DNA of 64,000 nucleotides from Streptomyces sp. A0958 (GTDB lineage Bacteria; Actinomycetota; Actinomycetes; Streptomycetales; Streptomycetaceae), in NCBI RefSeq assembly GCF_004795035.1, contig NZ_SSBK01000006.1, positions 186,001 through 250,000 on the forward strand, written 5' to 3'. A program made the position numbers and the translations under genes. Below, one piece after another: positions 8,471-16,711 of this stretch; position 1 is the first letter of the stretch; every line of letters begins with the position of its first letter. The notes under the pieces are model-generated. The model saw only the letters and a program-made list of their open reading frames with translations. It had not been told where the DNA came from and did no database searches.

Positions 8471-9226
8471 TCAGTCAATGAAACGTTGCGGATTTCGGAG
8501 TATGACCAGCGCCTCATCAAGCAAACTGTCCACCTGCAGGCCTGCAATGCCGTTCGCGCCGACAGCCTCAGTGCCGCTCAGCTTGTCCCTGGCATCTCCG
8601 AGTGCCTCTTCAAAAGCCTGGTTCAGTCCGATGTACGACTGTCCGGCCGCCCATCGCCGATCTACCTCACAGGAGCGCAGAGCGCCCTTGGTCACCACGA
8701 GGGTCACATGGCGGCCGGCGGACGTTCCCTCAACCTCGGCCGGCTCGGATGCCGTCTCGTCCATCCGGTCCAGCACGTCGAAGGCCGAAAGGACATCCTC
8801 GGCCAGCTCGTCGAGGGGGCGAGCGACGACGTAACGCAGGTCCCGCTCGGGAATCTCGGGGGGAGTCGCGGGAACAGACGAAGGGCCGAGCTGACCGATC
8901 GGTCCGTCGAGACGGTCGGCCTTGGCCTGCCAGTCGCTCCGCTCCAAGGCTCGGGCCCATCCCGACATCTGTTCGCTCATGGCCACGCCGTAGGCATCGA
9001 CCACGGCGCCTCCGATGGCTTCCGGGCCCTGCCTGCGCTGCCAGTCCGTAGCGGCCGTGATGGATTCCGGAAGCCCGTCCGATGCCAGCCGTACGGTCAC
9101 GGCACCTTGAGGGTCCGACCCTTCGCCACCCTGGGGCATTCGGTTCTGCATGTCCGTCATCAGGCTCTGCAGGCCCAGCGCATGCTGCTGGAACTGCTGC
9201 AGGCCCTTGATGAATTCATCGTCCAT
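8471..9226 (-). CDS. Tandem YbaB/EbfC-domain protein of the type VII locus (EspL-like)
   Basis: A 251-residue cytosolic protein with two copies of the YbaB-type fold pattern. The first copy is near residues 40-90 (AVTVRLASDGLPESITAAT then a helix ending VVDAYGVAM). The second is near residues 165-220 (HVTLVVTKGALRSCEVDRR then LNQAFEEAL). YbaB-like proteins bind nucleoid DNA, and in ESX loci the EspL-like members stabilise or co-express substrates. A strong ribosome site (AGGAGG, spacing about 7) precedes the ATG at 9226. It is upstream of and presumably co-transcribed with the EspC-like gene. Confidence 0.7.
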   Translation of the reverse strand: MDDEFIKGLQQFQQHALGLQSLMTDMQNRMPQGGEGSDPQGAVTVRLASDGLPESITAATDWQRRQGPEAIGGAVVDAYGVAMSEQMSGWARALERSDWQAKADRLDGPIGQLGPSSVPATPPEIPERDLRYVVARPLDELAEDVLSAFDVLDRMDETASEPAEVEGTSAGRHVTLVVTKGALRSCEVDRRWAAGQSYIGLNQAFEEALGDARDKLSGTEAVGANGIAGLQVDSLLDEALVILRNPQRFID

Positions 9227-9269
9227 GGTGCCTCCTCCTAGCCTCTGCGCACGCAGATGGGGTTTGGTG

Positions 9270-10514
9270 TCAGAAGGTCGAGCCGGTACTCCTCCGGCGT
9301 ACCAGGAGCACCGCGCCGCCGACGACGATCACCGCCGCGACCGCCCCGACGACGATCCAGACGGTCGTGTCCGTGCCGCCCTGTCCGTCGTCGTCCTTCG
9401 CCGCGGGGCTGGCGGAGGGCTTCGGGTCCTCCGAGGGGGACGCGGAAGCGGAGACGCTGGGCGACGGCGACGCGGAAGCGCGGGCCGCGACCAGGGGGTT
9501 CACGTCGGCGGGGCCCGGGTCGACCTTGCCTCCGAGGACGGTGATCCGGGGGCGGACCGTGCCGTAGCCGAGGTAGCGGCTGGGAACCTTGCCTTCGGTC
9601 GGTTTGCCCGCGGTGTCCATGAGAACGCGCAGTACCTGGTTGCCGGTCCAGTCCGGGTGCATGGACCAGATGAGGGCGGCGGACGCGGAGGCGATGGCGG
9701 TGGCCTGGCTGGTGCCACCGCTGTCGCAGTACCCGGCCATCCCGCCGCCGCAGAGGATCGGGATGTTCTCGCCCGGTGCGGCGAGCGCCACCTGAGGGCC
9801 CGACACGGAGTACTTCGTCACCGTGAGGGTCTTGTCGATGGCCCCGATTCCGGCAACGCCGAGACTCGCCGCCGGGTACGAGGGATCGTTCTCCTTGTCG
9901 CCCCGGTTACCGGTGGCCGCCAGAAGCAGCTTTCCGTGCTCAATGGCGTAATCCACCGCATCCTGGAGCAGCTTCCGCTCCTTGTCGTCGAGCATGTAGT
10001 ACTCGAAGCCCAACGACATGTTGATGATCTTGGCTTCGCTGTCGGCGGCGTACCGGATGGCCTCGACCAGTGCCGGAATGCTGTTGGTGCCCGACTCCTT
10101 GGAGGACCCGAAGACGGTGAGCGGGAGGATGCGCGCGTCGGGCGCGAGGCCCTTCACGCCCTGGTCGTTCACCCCGTTGCCGGCGATCAGCATCGCCATG
10201 GCGGTGCCGTGCCCGTCCTTGTCCTTGTGCGCTCCCCGCTCGGGCTCCACGAAGTTCTTGCCCTTGAGCACCTTCCCCGTCAGTTCGGGGACGGAGGGGA
10301 TCACCCCGGTGTCGAGCAGGGCGACGGTGATCCCCTTGCCGGTGCTGACCTTCCACATGGCCGGGGCCTGCATGCGGTCCAGGTACCACTCCCGGTCGCG
10401 CATGGTGTCCGCGGTCGCGGCCGGGGCGACGGCGCCGCCCAGGAGGAGCAGGGCGCCCAGCGCGGACACCACCGCCGACGTCCGCCCGCGCCGTCGCCAG
10501 ACCGTTGACCTCAT
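9270..10514 (-). CDS. mycP: Mycosin, subtilisin-like membrane-anchored protease (first copy)
   Basis: An S8-family protease of 414 residues from the ATG at 10514; a GTG three codons upstream is also possible. It has an N-terminal signal sequence (ALGALLLLGGAVAPAATA). The catalytic triad is visible: D in VALLDTGV, H in KDGHGTAMA, S in GGTSQATA, with the oxyanion asparagine in AATGNRGD. A Ser/Ala/Pro-rich linker and a C-terminal membrane helix (VWIVVGAVAAVIVVGGAVLLV) anchor it at the outer face. Mycosins are needed for ESX complex stability and cleave some substrates. It follows the Gly/Pro-rich substrate-like gene in the same direction. Confidence 0.9.
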   Translation of the reverse strand: MRSTVWRRRGRTSAVVSALGALLLLGGAVAPAATADTMRDREWYLDRMQAPAMWKVSTGKGITVALLDTGVIPSVPELTGKVLKGKNFVEPERGAHKDKDGHGTAMAMLIAGNGVNDQGVKGLAPDARILPLTVFGSSKESGTNSIPALVEAIRYAADSEAKIINMSLGFEYYMLDDKERKLLQDAVDYAIEHGKLLLAATGNRGDKENDPSYPAASLGVAGIGAIDKTLTVTKYSVSGPQVALAAPGENIPILCGGGMAGYCDSGGTSQATAIASASAALIWSMHPDWTGNQVLRVLMDTAGKPTEGKVPSRYLGYGTVRPRITVLGGKVDPGPADVNPLVAARASASPSPSVSASASPSEDPKPSASPAAKDDDGQGGTDTTVWIVVGAVAAVIVVGGAVLLVRRRSTGSTF

Positions 10515-10568
10515 GCCACCCACTCGTGTTCTGTCCGCCCCACCGGCGCGGTGCTCGGATACAGGCTG

Positions 10569-12062
10569 CTAGTCGATCACGGGCGGGACCACGTCGTCCC
10601 CCGTGGCCCAGGTCTCCTCGTCCTCTTCGAGGTAGCCCGGGCTTTCGCCGTCCCGGCGCTGCGGACGCCGGCGCGCGCTCTGGGACCCGCCCATCGCACC
10701 GCCCATCGGACCCATCGCACCGGGGCGCGCCGATTCGCGGACGAGGCCGCTGCCACCGGGCGTGAACTCCCGCCCGGTTCCCATGCCGCGCGGTGTCCGC
10801 ACCGTGCCGCCGGGCTGGGTGACGAGGCGCTGTGAGCCGCCGATGCCGCCGACACCGCCGCGTCCGGCGGACGACCCGACGGCGCCACCGCCGTGGCCAC
10901 CCATCATCCCGTGGCTGGTCACCTGACGCTCCCCGCCGATCACCGTTCCGCGCGGTCCGTTCCCGACCGGGCCGGTCACGCTGCGGGCCGGCGTCCCGCC
11001 GTGGATGCCCGTGTCGGTCCGGGTGATCGCGGGCGAACGGACACCTTCGGCACCGCCCCTGCCCACCGGCCCGACAGGGATCGTGCGCCGGTTCCCGTCG
11101 GTGCCGGGGCCGACGGGCATCGTCCGTCGCTCCCCATTGGCGCCGGGACCGAGCGGACCCGACTGCGAGGGCAGGACCACCGGCGGAATCGGGTTCTGCC
11201 CCCCGCCGCCGACCGGGCTCTGCGGCGGGAGCCCGCCGGTGGGCGGGGTCGCCGTAATCGGTGGGGCGTCCGGCATGGTCACCGTGTCGATGTTCGTCCC
11301 GGTGGTGTCCGGGGCCCCGGACACCACGTTGACGTGCTGCGGCACATGAGCGGAGACGCTGTTGACCGACGACGTACTGGCGTCGACGGGCTGCGCGGTG
11401 ACGGAGTGGTGGCCGACCGTCGAGGGGCCGGTGCTCGGCACACCCGACACCGACTGCGTGCCGGAATCGCCCCCGGAGACTCCGTAGCCCGACTTCCAGG
11501 TCTCGTACTGGCTGTCCGGAATCACCGCCTCCGGCAGCGGCTTGAAGTTCGGCTCGTCCTGCGCGGAGATCGTCTGCTGCGCCATCAGGTAGTACGAGGC
11601 CAGCTTGTTCATCTGCGGAATCGCTTCGTTCCGCGCCTTCTCGACGGCCTCCAGCCGGGCCTTCTCCTTCGCCTCGTCCGCGTAGCACATGGACGTGGCG
11701 TCGGAATGACCCTGAAGCACCTTGCTGACCTCGCTGAGCGCCTGGCCGGCCGTCTGCAGGGAAGCGCCCGCGGCGCCGGCGTAGTCGGCCAGCTTGATGG
11801 TCTCCTTGGCGAAGTCGTCGCCCCACTCGCGGAAGGCGTCGCCGCCCTTGCCCTTCCACGTGGTGCGGCTGACGTGCTCCTTGAGCTCGGTGCCGATCTT
11901 CTCGATCTCGGTCTGCGCGTCGATCAGCGCCGTGCCCCGGGCCATGATCGCCGTGGGGTCCACACCGCGGACCATGGCGAGCATGTCCTCGTACGACATG
12001 TTCTCGAAGTCGGTCGTGAGGTAGCAGGCGTTGAGCGGCGGCAGCTTGCCCTTGTCCCCCAT
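10569..12062 (-). CDS. Large WXG-like type VII substrate with Gly/Pro-rich tail
   Basis: A 497-residue protein. The first 170 residues are predicted helices of the WXG/PPE-like kind, with WKGKGGDAFREW near residue 69 as the W-x-G turn and a long charged helix (ADEAKEKARLEAVEKARNEA). From about residue 190 it becomes a low-complexity Gly/Pro/Thr/Val-rich tail with repeats such as RTMPVGPGTDGNRR and RTIPVGP. The very C-terminus is acidic (EEDEETWATGDDVVPPVID). It lies between the YQNVD-containing gene and the first mycosin. This layout suits an exported ESX substrate or a structural cell-envelope protein. Confidence 0.65.
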   Translation of the reverse strand: MGDKGKLPPLNACYLTTDFENMSYEDMLAMVRGVDPTAIMARGTALIDAQTEIEKIGTELKEHVSRTTWKGKGGDAFREWGDDFAKETIKLADYAGAAGASLQTAGQALSEVSKVLQGHSDATSMCYADEAKEKARLEAVEKARNEAIPQMNKLASYYLMAQQTISAQDEPNFKPLPEAVIPDSQYETWKSGYGVSGGDSGTQSVSGVPSTGPSTVGHHSVTAQPVDASTSSVNSVSAHVPQHVNVVSGAPDTTGTNIDTVTMPDAPPITATPPTGGLPPQSPVGGGGQNPIPPVVLPSQSGPLGPGANGERRTMPVGPGTDGNRRTIPVGPVGRGGAEGVRSPAITRTDTGIHGGTPARSVTGPVGNGPRGTVIGGERQVTSHGMMGGHGGGAVGSSAGRGGVGGIGGSQRLVTQPGGTVRTPRGMGTGREFTPGGSGLVRESARPGAMGPMGGAMGGSQSARRRPQRRDGESPGYLEEDEETWATGDDVVPPVID

Positions 12063-12094
12063 GGTTATCCCTCTCCCCCGTGCACTTCCCTTGC

Positions 12095-12583
12095 CTACAA
12101 ACCTTCTTGATCGGTGACAGAGCCCTTGCCGGTGGCCTCGTCGTCCTTCGGCAGTCCGGTCTCCGGATGGTCCGTACCCGGCTTCCGGTAGCCGACCTCG
12201 ACGCGCTTCTGGATGGCGTGCAGGCGCTCGGCGTACTCCTGGTCGACGTTCTGGTACCCGCGGTCGGCCAGGTCGACCGTGATGCCCATCGCCTCCAGCT
12301 GCTCGCCGAGCGTCCTGGAGAGCTCGGTCAGGCGCGCGTGCACGATGTCGTAGGTGCCGGAGAGCCCGATGGCCTCCGGGAAGCCCGTGCCGTACGCGGC
12401 GGCGGTGACCTTCTGCTCGGTGATGCGGCTGTGGGCGGCCGGTGAGCCGTCGAGCGCGGTGAGGAGCTTGTCCACCCGCGTCTTGAAGCTCTTCAGGGAC
12501 TCGCTCGGCGTGTCCAGGTCCGGCGCGCCCTTGCCCTTGCCGTTGTCGGGCAGTGGCGGATCGTCCGGAAGTCGCGATCCCAT
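12095..12583 (-). CDS. Type VII locus protein with YxxxD motif
   Basis: A 162-residue hydrophilic helical protein without a recognised family. A central helix pair (TYDIVHARLTELSRTLGEQ) is followed by RGYQNVDQEYAERL, in which YQNVD fits the ESX export signal YxxxD. Its N-terminus is Pro/Lys/Gly-rich. It sits between the WXG100 genes and the large WXG-like gene on the same strand, with 32 bp to the latter. It is probably a secreted partner or chaperone in this system. Confidence 0.6.
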   Translation of the reverse strand: MGSRLPDDPPLPDNGKGKGAPDLDTPSESLKSFKTRVDKLLTALDGSPAAHSRITEQKVTAAAYGTGFPEAIGLSGTYDIVHARLTELSRTLGEQLEAMGITVDLADRGYQNVDQEYAERLHAIQKRVEVGYRKPGTDHPETGLPKDDEATGKGSVTDQEGL

Positions 12584-12693
12584 GGAAGCACCTCCCCTAA
12601 AGTGCCGCGGTACCGCAGGCGTGGGTGCCGGTCGCAGGGTCCGCGCCCCGCACCCACGGCGTGCCGGTTCCGTTGCGGTTCATCTGGCCTGCG

Positions 12694-12975
12694 TCAGCCG
12701 TGGAAGCGGCGGGACTGGGCCAGGTCGTTGGCGTGGTAGCCCTCGGTGGCTTCCATGAGCTTGGTCGAGATCTTCAGCAGCGTCTCGTGCATGTGGTTGA
12801 CCTTGACGTCCCAGCCGCTGTGGCGGTCGTAGAACGCCCGCTGTGTCTCACCGTCCCAGGTGGCGACGACGGCCTTGACCCTGCCGTTCAGTTCGTCCAG
12901 CTGGCCCTTGATGGTGTTGGCGGTGATCCTGACCTGGTTAGAGGCCTCGACGACCCCTGAGTACGTGATCTCCAT
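12694..12975 (-). CDS. WXG100 family protein (EsxA/EsxB-like), copy 1
   Basis: A 93-residue helical hairpin of the ESAT-6/CFP-10 type. The turn is ATWDGETQRAFYD (W-x-G), and the C-terminal export motif is YHAND (YxxxD). There is no signal peptide, as expected. It lies 52 bp downstream of a second WXG100 gene, so the two would form the usual heterodimer exported through EccC. Family and length match well. Confidence 0.9.
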   Translation of the reverse strand: MEITYSGVVEASNQVRITANTIKGQLDELNGRVKAVVATWDGETQRAFYDRHSGWDVKVNHMHETLLKISTKLMEATEGYHANDLAQSRRFHG

Positions 12976-13027
12976 GGAATGGTCTCCTGACGCGAAGGTA
13001 CGGAATGAGGGCGGGTCGGGTCGGCTG

Positions 13028-13378
13028 TTACGAGACCTGGAACCGGTCCAGGATGCCGTTGCTGCCCGTGTGGTCGGCGCCGTCGATGCCCTTGAAGCTG
13101 TTCAGCCGCTCGACCTCCTCGGCGTCGAAGCCGTCGCGGCTCATCTGGACGGCTTCGTGGGTGAAGGCCAGAAGCTCCTTCAGGTTGCGCACATCGAGGT
13201 TGACCTGCGTCTGGAGGCCGTTGTACGCGTTGGCCGCGACACCCTTCCAGTGACCCTCGACGGAGTCGATGACCCCGTTGAGGGCGGTGATCCTGCTCTC
13301 GAGCGTTTCGTGCATGTGGCCGAGATCCTTGATGAGCTGGTTGATCTCTCCGGCTGAAAGCTTGAGCTTGTCTCCCAT
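13028..13378 (-). CDS. WXG100 family protein (EsxA/EsxB-like), copy 2
   Basis: A 116-residue WXG100 protein with the turn GHWKGVAANAYNG. Where the partner has YxxxD, this one reads FDAEE (F in place of Y, acid at +4), so it probably lacks a full export signal and is carried as the partner of copy 1. A strong ribosome site (GGGGGAAGG) precedes the ATG at 13378. It is followed 52 bp on by copy 1. Confidence 0.88.
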   Translation of the reverse strand: MGDKLKLSAGEINQLIKDLGHMHETLESRITALNGVIDSVEGHWKGVAANAYNGLQTQVNLDVRNLKELLAFTHEAVQMSRDGFDAEEVERLNSFKGIDGADHTGSNGILDRFQVS

Positions 13379-13530
13379 AGCGCACCTTCCCCCATGAATT
13401 GGATGTTGCTGGCTGCCAGACCGTCGGACACCGCGTCCAGATCGGACCGCAATTTTGCGGTTATCACTTTAGCTGTGATGGCCAACGATTCCAACATGCT
13501 TATGTTTGCAGCAAGTTGTTTGGCATTCAT
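13379..13530 (-). pseudogene. Possible relic of a third WXG-like gene
   Basis: The ATG at 13530 lies only 4 nt after the stop of the second mycosin gene, as in translational coupling. The first 50 codons encode an amphipathic helix ending in LAASNIQFMGEGAL, where FMGEGA resembles the W-x-G turn of WXG proteins. The frame then runs 199 bp into the WXG100 gene on the same strand in another register and stops at 13180, giving low-complexity sequence that does not look real. The stretch is more A/T-rich than its neighbours. It may be a truncated WXG gene, or simply leader sequence for the WXG100 pair. Confidence 0.3.
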
Positions 13531-13534
13531 CTAT

Positions 13535-14866
13535 TCACGGACGGCGCCGGTCGCGCATCGTGATCGCGACACCCGCGATCACCGCGACGAGAAGGCCCGT
13601 CGTGGCAAGCACGTAGGTCGAGATCCGCGTCATCCGCTCCTGCCTGGTTTCACGCAGCTGGAGCGCGACCGGTTCCGGCCCCACGGGTCCGTCCGACACC
13701 GCGCGGTCCGGGGTCGGCGCCTTCACCGGGTGCTCGTCGTCGTTGAGGGCGCGCACCGGGTCGACCACCCCCCACCCGATGAAGTCGTCCCGTCCGTTCA
13801 CCGCGCGCTCGGCGGTCTGCTCGATCTGGGCCACCACCTGGGCCTGCGTCCAGCGCGGGTGCTTGGCCCGGATGAGGGCGGCGACTCCGGCGACGTACGG
13901 GGCCGAGAAGCTGGTGCCGTTGTCGACGCACTGGCCGCCCTTCGGGACGGTGGACACCATGTCGACGCCCGGTGCCGCGACCCCGACGAAGTCGCCGGTC
14001 TGGGAGAACGGCGCCCGCTCGTCGTTGCGGTCCGAGGCGGCCACCGCGAGCACGCCCGGGTAGGCCGCCGGATAGGTCGCCTTGACCTGGGCGGTGAGCC
14101 CGTCGTTACCTGCGGAGGCGACCACCACGATGTCGTTCCTCAGCGCCTCGCGCACCGCCAGCGCCAGGTCTGAGTCGGCGCGCAGGGGCTTGGCGGTGTC
14201 CTGCGAGATGTTGATGACCCGCGCGTGCTTCTTGATGGCGTGGCGGATGGCCGCGGCCATCGTCGCCGCGGTGCCGGTGCCCTTGTCGTCGTTCTGCCGG
14301 ATGGGTATGACCGTCGCTTCCGGAGCGAGACCGACGAACCCCGTGCCCGTACGCGGGCGGGCCGCGATGATGCCGGCGACCTTGGTGCCGTGGCCGACGA
14401 GGTCCGTCGTCCCGTCACCGCCGCCGCTCTTGCCCTTGCCCTTGGCCTTGGCCTTGCCCTTCGAGCCGGCCGAGGTCTTGGCCGCCGTGAGCAGGTCGGC
14501 TCCGGCGCTCCGGTCGACAGCGGTCGTCAGCTGCGGATTGGTGACGTCGACCCCGGTGTCGATCACCGCGACCCGGACGCCCTTGCCCTTGGTGTCCTGC
14601 CAGAGCTGGTCGAAGACCAGTCGCTGGAGCGCCCAGGGGCGGCCCTGAATCTGCTTCGGCATCGGGAAAGTGCACTCGCCGCTGCCCTCGGAACCCGTTT
14701 GCGGAACGGAATCCTCGGCCGCCGCGGGCACCGCCGGAAATACCGGCAGGACGACGCTCGCCGCGCATGTCAGAAGCAGTGCGACGGCTGCGGAGCGAGC
14801 CGGGGAACGAGATGCGGAACGCGATCCGGAAGGAGCCTGGCAACGGAATGCGGTGCGGTTGATCAT
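13535..14866 (-). CDS. mycP: Mycosin, subtilisin-like protease (second copy)
   Basis: A 443-residue S8 protease with a signal sequence (SAAVALLLTCAASVVLPVFPA), triad D in VAVIDTGV, H in VGHGTKVAG and S in NGTSFSAPY, the oxyanion asparagine in ASAGNDG, and a C-terminal membrane helix (YVLATTGLLVAVIAGVAIT) followed by basic residues. Between the catalytic D and H is a run rich in Lys, Ala and Gly (SKGKAKAKGKGKSGGG) that most mycosins lack. It lies 36 bp after eccB on the same strand. Having two mycosins in one ESX locus suggests that they serve different steps. Confidence 0.9.
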   Translation of the reverse strand: MINRTAFRCQAPSGSRSASRSPARSAAVALLLTCAASVVLPVFPAVPAAAEDSVPQTGSEGSGECTFPMPKQIQGRPWALQRLVFDQLWQDTKGKGVRVAVIDTGVDVTNPQLTTAVDRSAGADLLTAAKTSAGSKGKAKAKGKGKSGGGDGTTDLVGHGTKVAGIIAARPRTGTGFVGLAPEATVIPIRQNDDKGTGTAATMAAAIRHAIKKHARVINISQDTAKPLRADSDLALAVREALRNDIVVVASAGNDGLTAQVKATYPAAYPGVLAVAASDRNDERAPFSQTGDFVGVAAPGVDMVSTVPKGGQCVDNGTSFSAPYVAGVAALIRAKHPRWTQAQVVAQIEQTAERAVNGRDDFIGWGVVDPVRALNDDEHPVKAPTPDRAVSDGPVGPEPVALQLRETRQERMTRISTYVLATTGLLVAVIAGVAITMRDRRRP

Positions 14867-14902
14867 TTCGCGCTTCCCCCTCTTCCTCTTCCTCTTCCGT
14901 CC
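14867..14902 (-). promoter_or_regulatory. Purine-rich hexamer repeat before second mycosin gene
   Basis: The 36-bp gap between eccB and the mycosin gene contains three tandem copies of GGAAGA (14881-14898 read on the minus strand), followed by GGGGGAAG 6 nt before the ATG. The whole gap therefore acts as a string of Shine-Dalgarno-like sites. Slippage in the hexamer would change distances but not the mycosin frame. Confidence 0.55.
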
Positions 14903-16453
14903 TCAGGAACTCTGCGGCTGTTTCGCGCTGTTGGTGTCGAGCCGGGGCCCCTTGGGCAGCAGGCTCGACCAGTTCTCCGGCACCGGCAGCGGTTTCACGT
15001 TCTTGTAGCCGAGCCTGATCTGGGCCTGGTTCACCTCGGCCACCTGCTCCTCGGCCGTCTCGGGCTTCGCGGTCTCGCCGATCTTCGAGGGGTCCGCGCT
15101 GCTGTCGTTGTTGGACTGCACGGCGTACCGCAGCCCGGTGTCCGTCACCAGGAAGATCGACCCGGTGCTGGGGGACGCCCCGCTGAACTGCCGGTACAGC
15201 AGACCGCTGCCCGGTGTGACGTACGCGCTGGTGGCACCGTCCAGGAAGCTCACCGGGTAGCCGGGGCCGGCCCAGGTGGTCAGTTCGGGCACGCCCTTGG
15301 AACTGACGCCGTGCAGCACATTGCAGACGGTTCCGGTACGGGCCGAGGTGTCGTTGGCCTGGGTCGGGACGCTCTTCGGCCAGCCCTTCGCCGCGTAGAA
15401 CTCCTCCGGCGACGAGGTGAAGGACTGCGGTGCGACTTCGGCGGCCTGTGCCTTCTGGCCCAGCGCCTCCGCCTCCGGGCTCGTCAGGAGCAGCCTGGCG
15501 ACGAGGTCGGAGACGGGCGAGACCGCGCCCGGCAGGACGACGTAGTGCTGCATTCCGGTGCCGGCGACGGCCTTGAGCACCGTGCCCACCTTGTTCAGGC
15601 TCGGGTCCAGCCCGTTGACGCCGGCCGGGTCGCCGGCCTTGCCGGGGAGCTTCGGGAAGTCGATGGCCGAACCGGCGTGGAGGGTGCCGAGCCAGTCCTT
15701 GGTGACCTTCTGGGGCTGTGCGCCCTCGCTGAACAGCGACCGCCGCAGCACCTCGTCGCGGGCCGAGGGCTTGTCACCGCCGGTGGTCCCGATGGCGTGC
15801 CGCGTACCGTCCGCGTCCACCAGGTACCGGGTGCCGTCCCCGCCGTCCACCTCGACGTAGAGGGCCTGCCCGTCGTGGAGCCGCCGTTTGCCGCCGACCT
15901 TGTCCGCTTCCCGGTCGGCGAGCAGGAAGACCGCCTTCTGCACCCTGCCCCCGGAGCCGGCGCCCGGCTGCTCGCAGACCGCCCAGAGCTTGCTGCGGCC
16001 CGCCTCGTCCGCGCCGGGCAGCCGGTCGGGGGCGTACGGTATGCCGAGCATCGGGCCGCGCTGCAGCTTCCCGCTGTCGAGTTCGGACTCCGGCACCTGC
16101 ATCACCGAGGAGTTGTCCGGGTCCAGAAGCAGTTTCGCCGAGGCGAAGTTCAGCACCGGGTGCAGCCGCTTGACGCCCTTGGTCTCCAGGACCACGTAAC
16201 GGGTGGTCGATTCGCTGCCGACGATGACGTGGGCACCGGGGTCGGTCCAGCCCTCGGGGACCTTGGGCTTGAAGATGCCCCAGGCCCCGAAGCCCGCGAG
16301 CAGCAGGGCGCCCACCACCACTCCCGGCACCAAGGCGCGCAGCGGGCGCGGCGCCGCCTCGTCCGTACCCGCTGCCGACGGCTGCAGGAAGGCGGCGACC
16401 AGCCGCTTCTTCGCGAAGGTGTAGGCATTGAGTTCGTCACGCCGTGATGCCAT
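14903..16453 (-). CDS. eccB: EccB, type VII secretion core membrane protein
   Basis: A 516-residue protein matching EccB: a short cytoplasmic N-terminus with MASRRDELNAYTFAKKRLVAAFL, the family's usual start, one membrane helix near residues 42-62 (LVPGVVVGALLLAGFGAWGIF), then a large extracytoplasmic repeat domain containing two cysteines that may pair (AVCEQPG and TVCNVLHG). EccB forms the periplasm-facing part of the ESX core and contacts the mycosin, whose gene follows immediately. It is the first gene of the 11-gene minus-strand run. Confidence 0.92.
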   Translation of the reverse strand: MASRRDELNAYTFAKKRLVAAFLQPSAAGTDEAAPRPLRALVPGVVVGALLLAGFGAWGIFKPKVPEGWTDPGAHVIVGSESTTRYVVLETKGVKRLHPVLNFASAKLLLDPDNSSVMQVPESELDSGKLQRGPMLGIPYAPDRLPGADEAGRSKLWAVCEQPGAGSGGRVQKAVFLLADREADKVGGKRRLHDGQALYVEVDGGDGTRYLVDADGTRHAIGTTGGDKPSARDEVLRRSLFSEGAQPQKVTKDWLGTLHAGSAIDFPKLPGKAGDPAGVNGLDPSLNKVGTVLKAVAGTGMQHYVVLPGAVSPVSDLVARLLLTSPEAEALGQKAQAAEVAPQSFTSSPEEFYAAKGWPKSVPTQANDTSARTGTVCNVLHGVSSKGVPELTTWAGPGYPVSFLDGATSAYVTPGSGLLYRQFSGASPSTGSIFLVTDTGLRYAVQSNNDSSADPSKIGETAKPETAEEQVAEVNQAQIRLGYKNVKPLPVPENWSSLLPKGPRLDTNSAKQPQSS

Positions 16454-16711
16454 CTGCCCGACTTCTCCCCGTGATTGTGGACGCCTCGCGAACCGCCCCC
16501 ACTATGCCCGCCAGTCCTCGTCCGCCGCTGTCCGGGTGCGGGCCTCGGCCGGTCCGCCGGCGCCTGTGTCCGGCCCCGGACAGGGCCTGGCCCCGTTCGA
16601 AGCGCTCGCTTCCGGGCGTGGGACAGTGGGCGGTCGCGGGCCGGTGTGCCGATAGCGTGGGTCCGGCTCGCACACGCCGTAGCGCCGTGACACGGAGGGA
16701 CAGACCGGGGG
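16454..16711. promoter_or_regulatory. Divergent eccB/eccE promoter region
   Basis: A 258-bp gap between divergent eccB and eccE. It is GC-rich and contains no ORF that looks real. A CGGAGG ribosome-site-like sequence sits at 16694-16699, and GGGGG immediately precedes the eccE ATG. I found no clear palindromic operator. The promoter role is inferred from the divergent genes. Confidence 0.45.

Noticed and set aside
13180..13378. Continuation of the coupled frame into the WXG100 gene
   Set aside because: Ser/Thr/Arg-rich low-complexity sequence overlapping a clear WXG100 gene; only the first 50 codons are worth noting.
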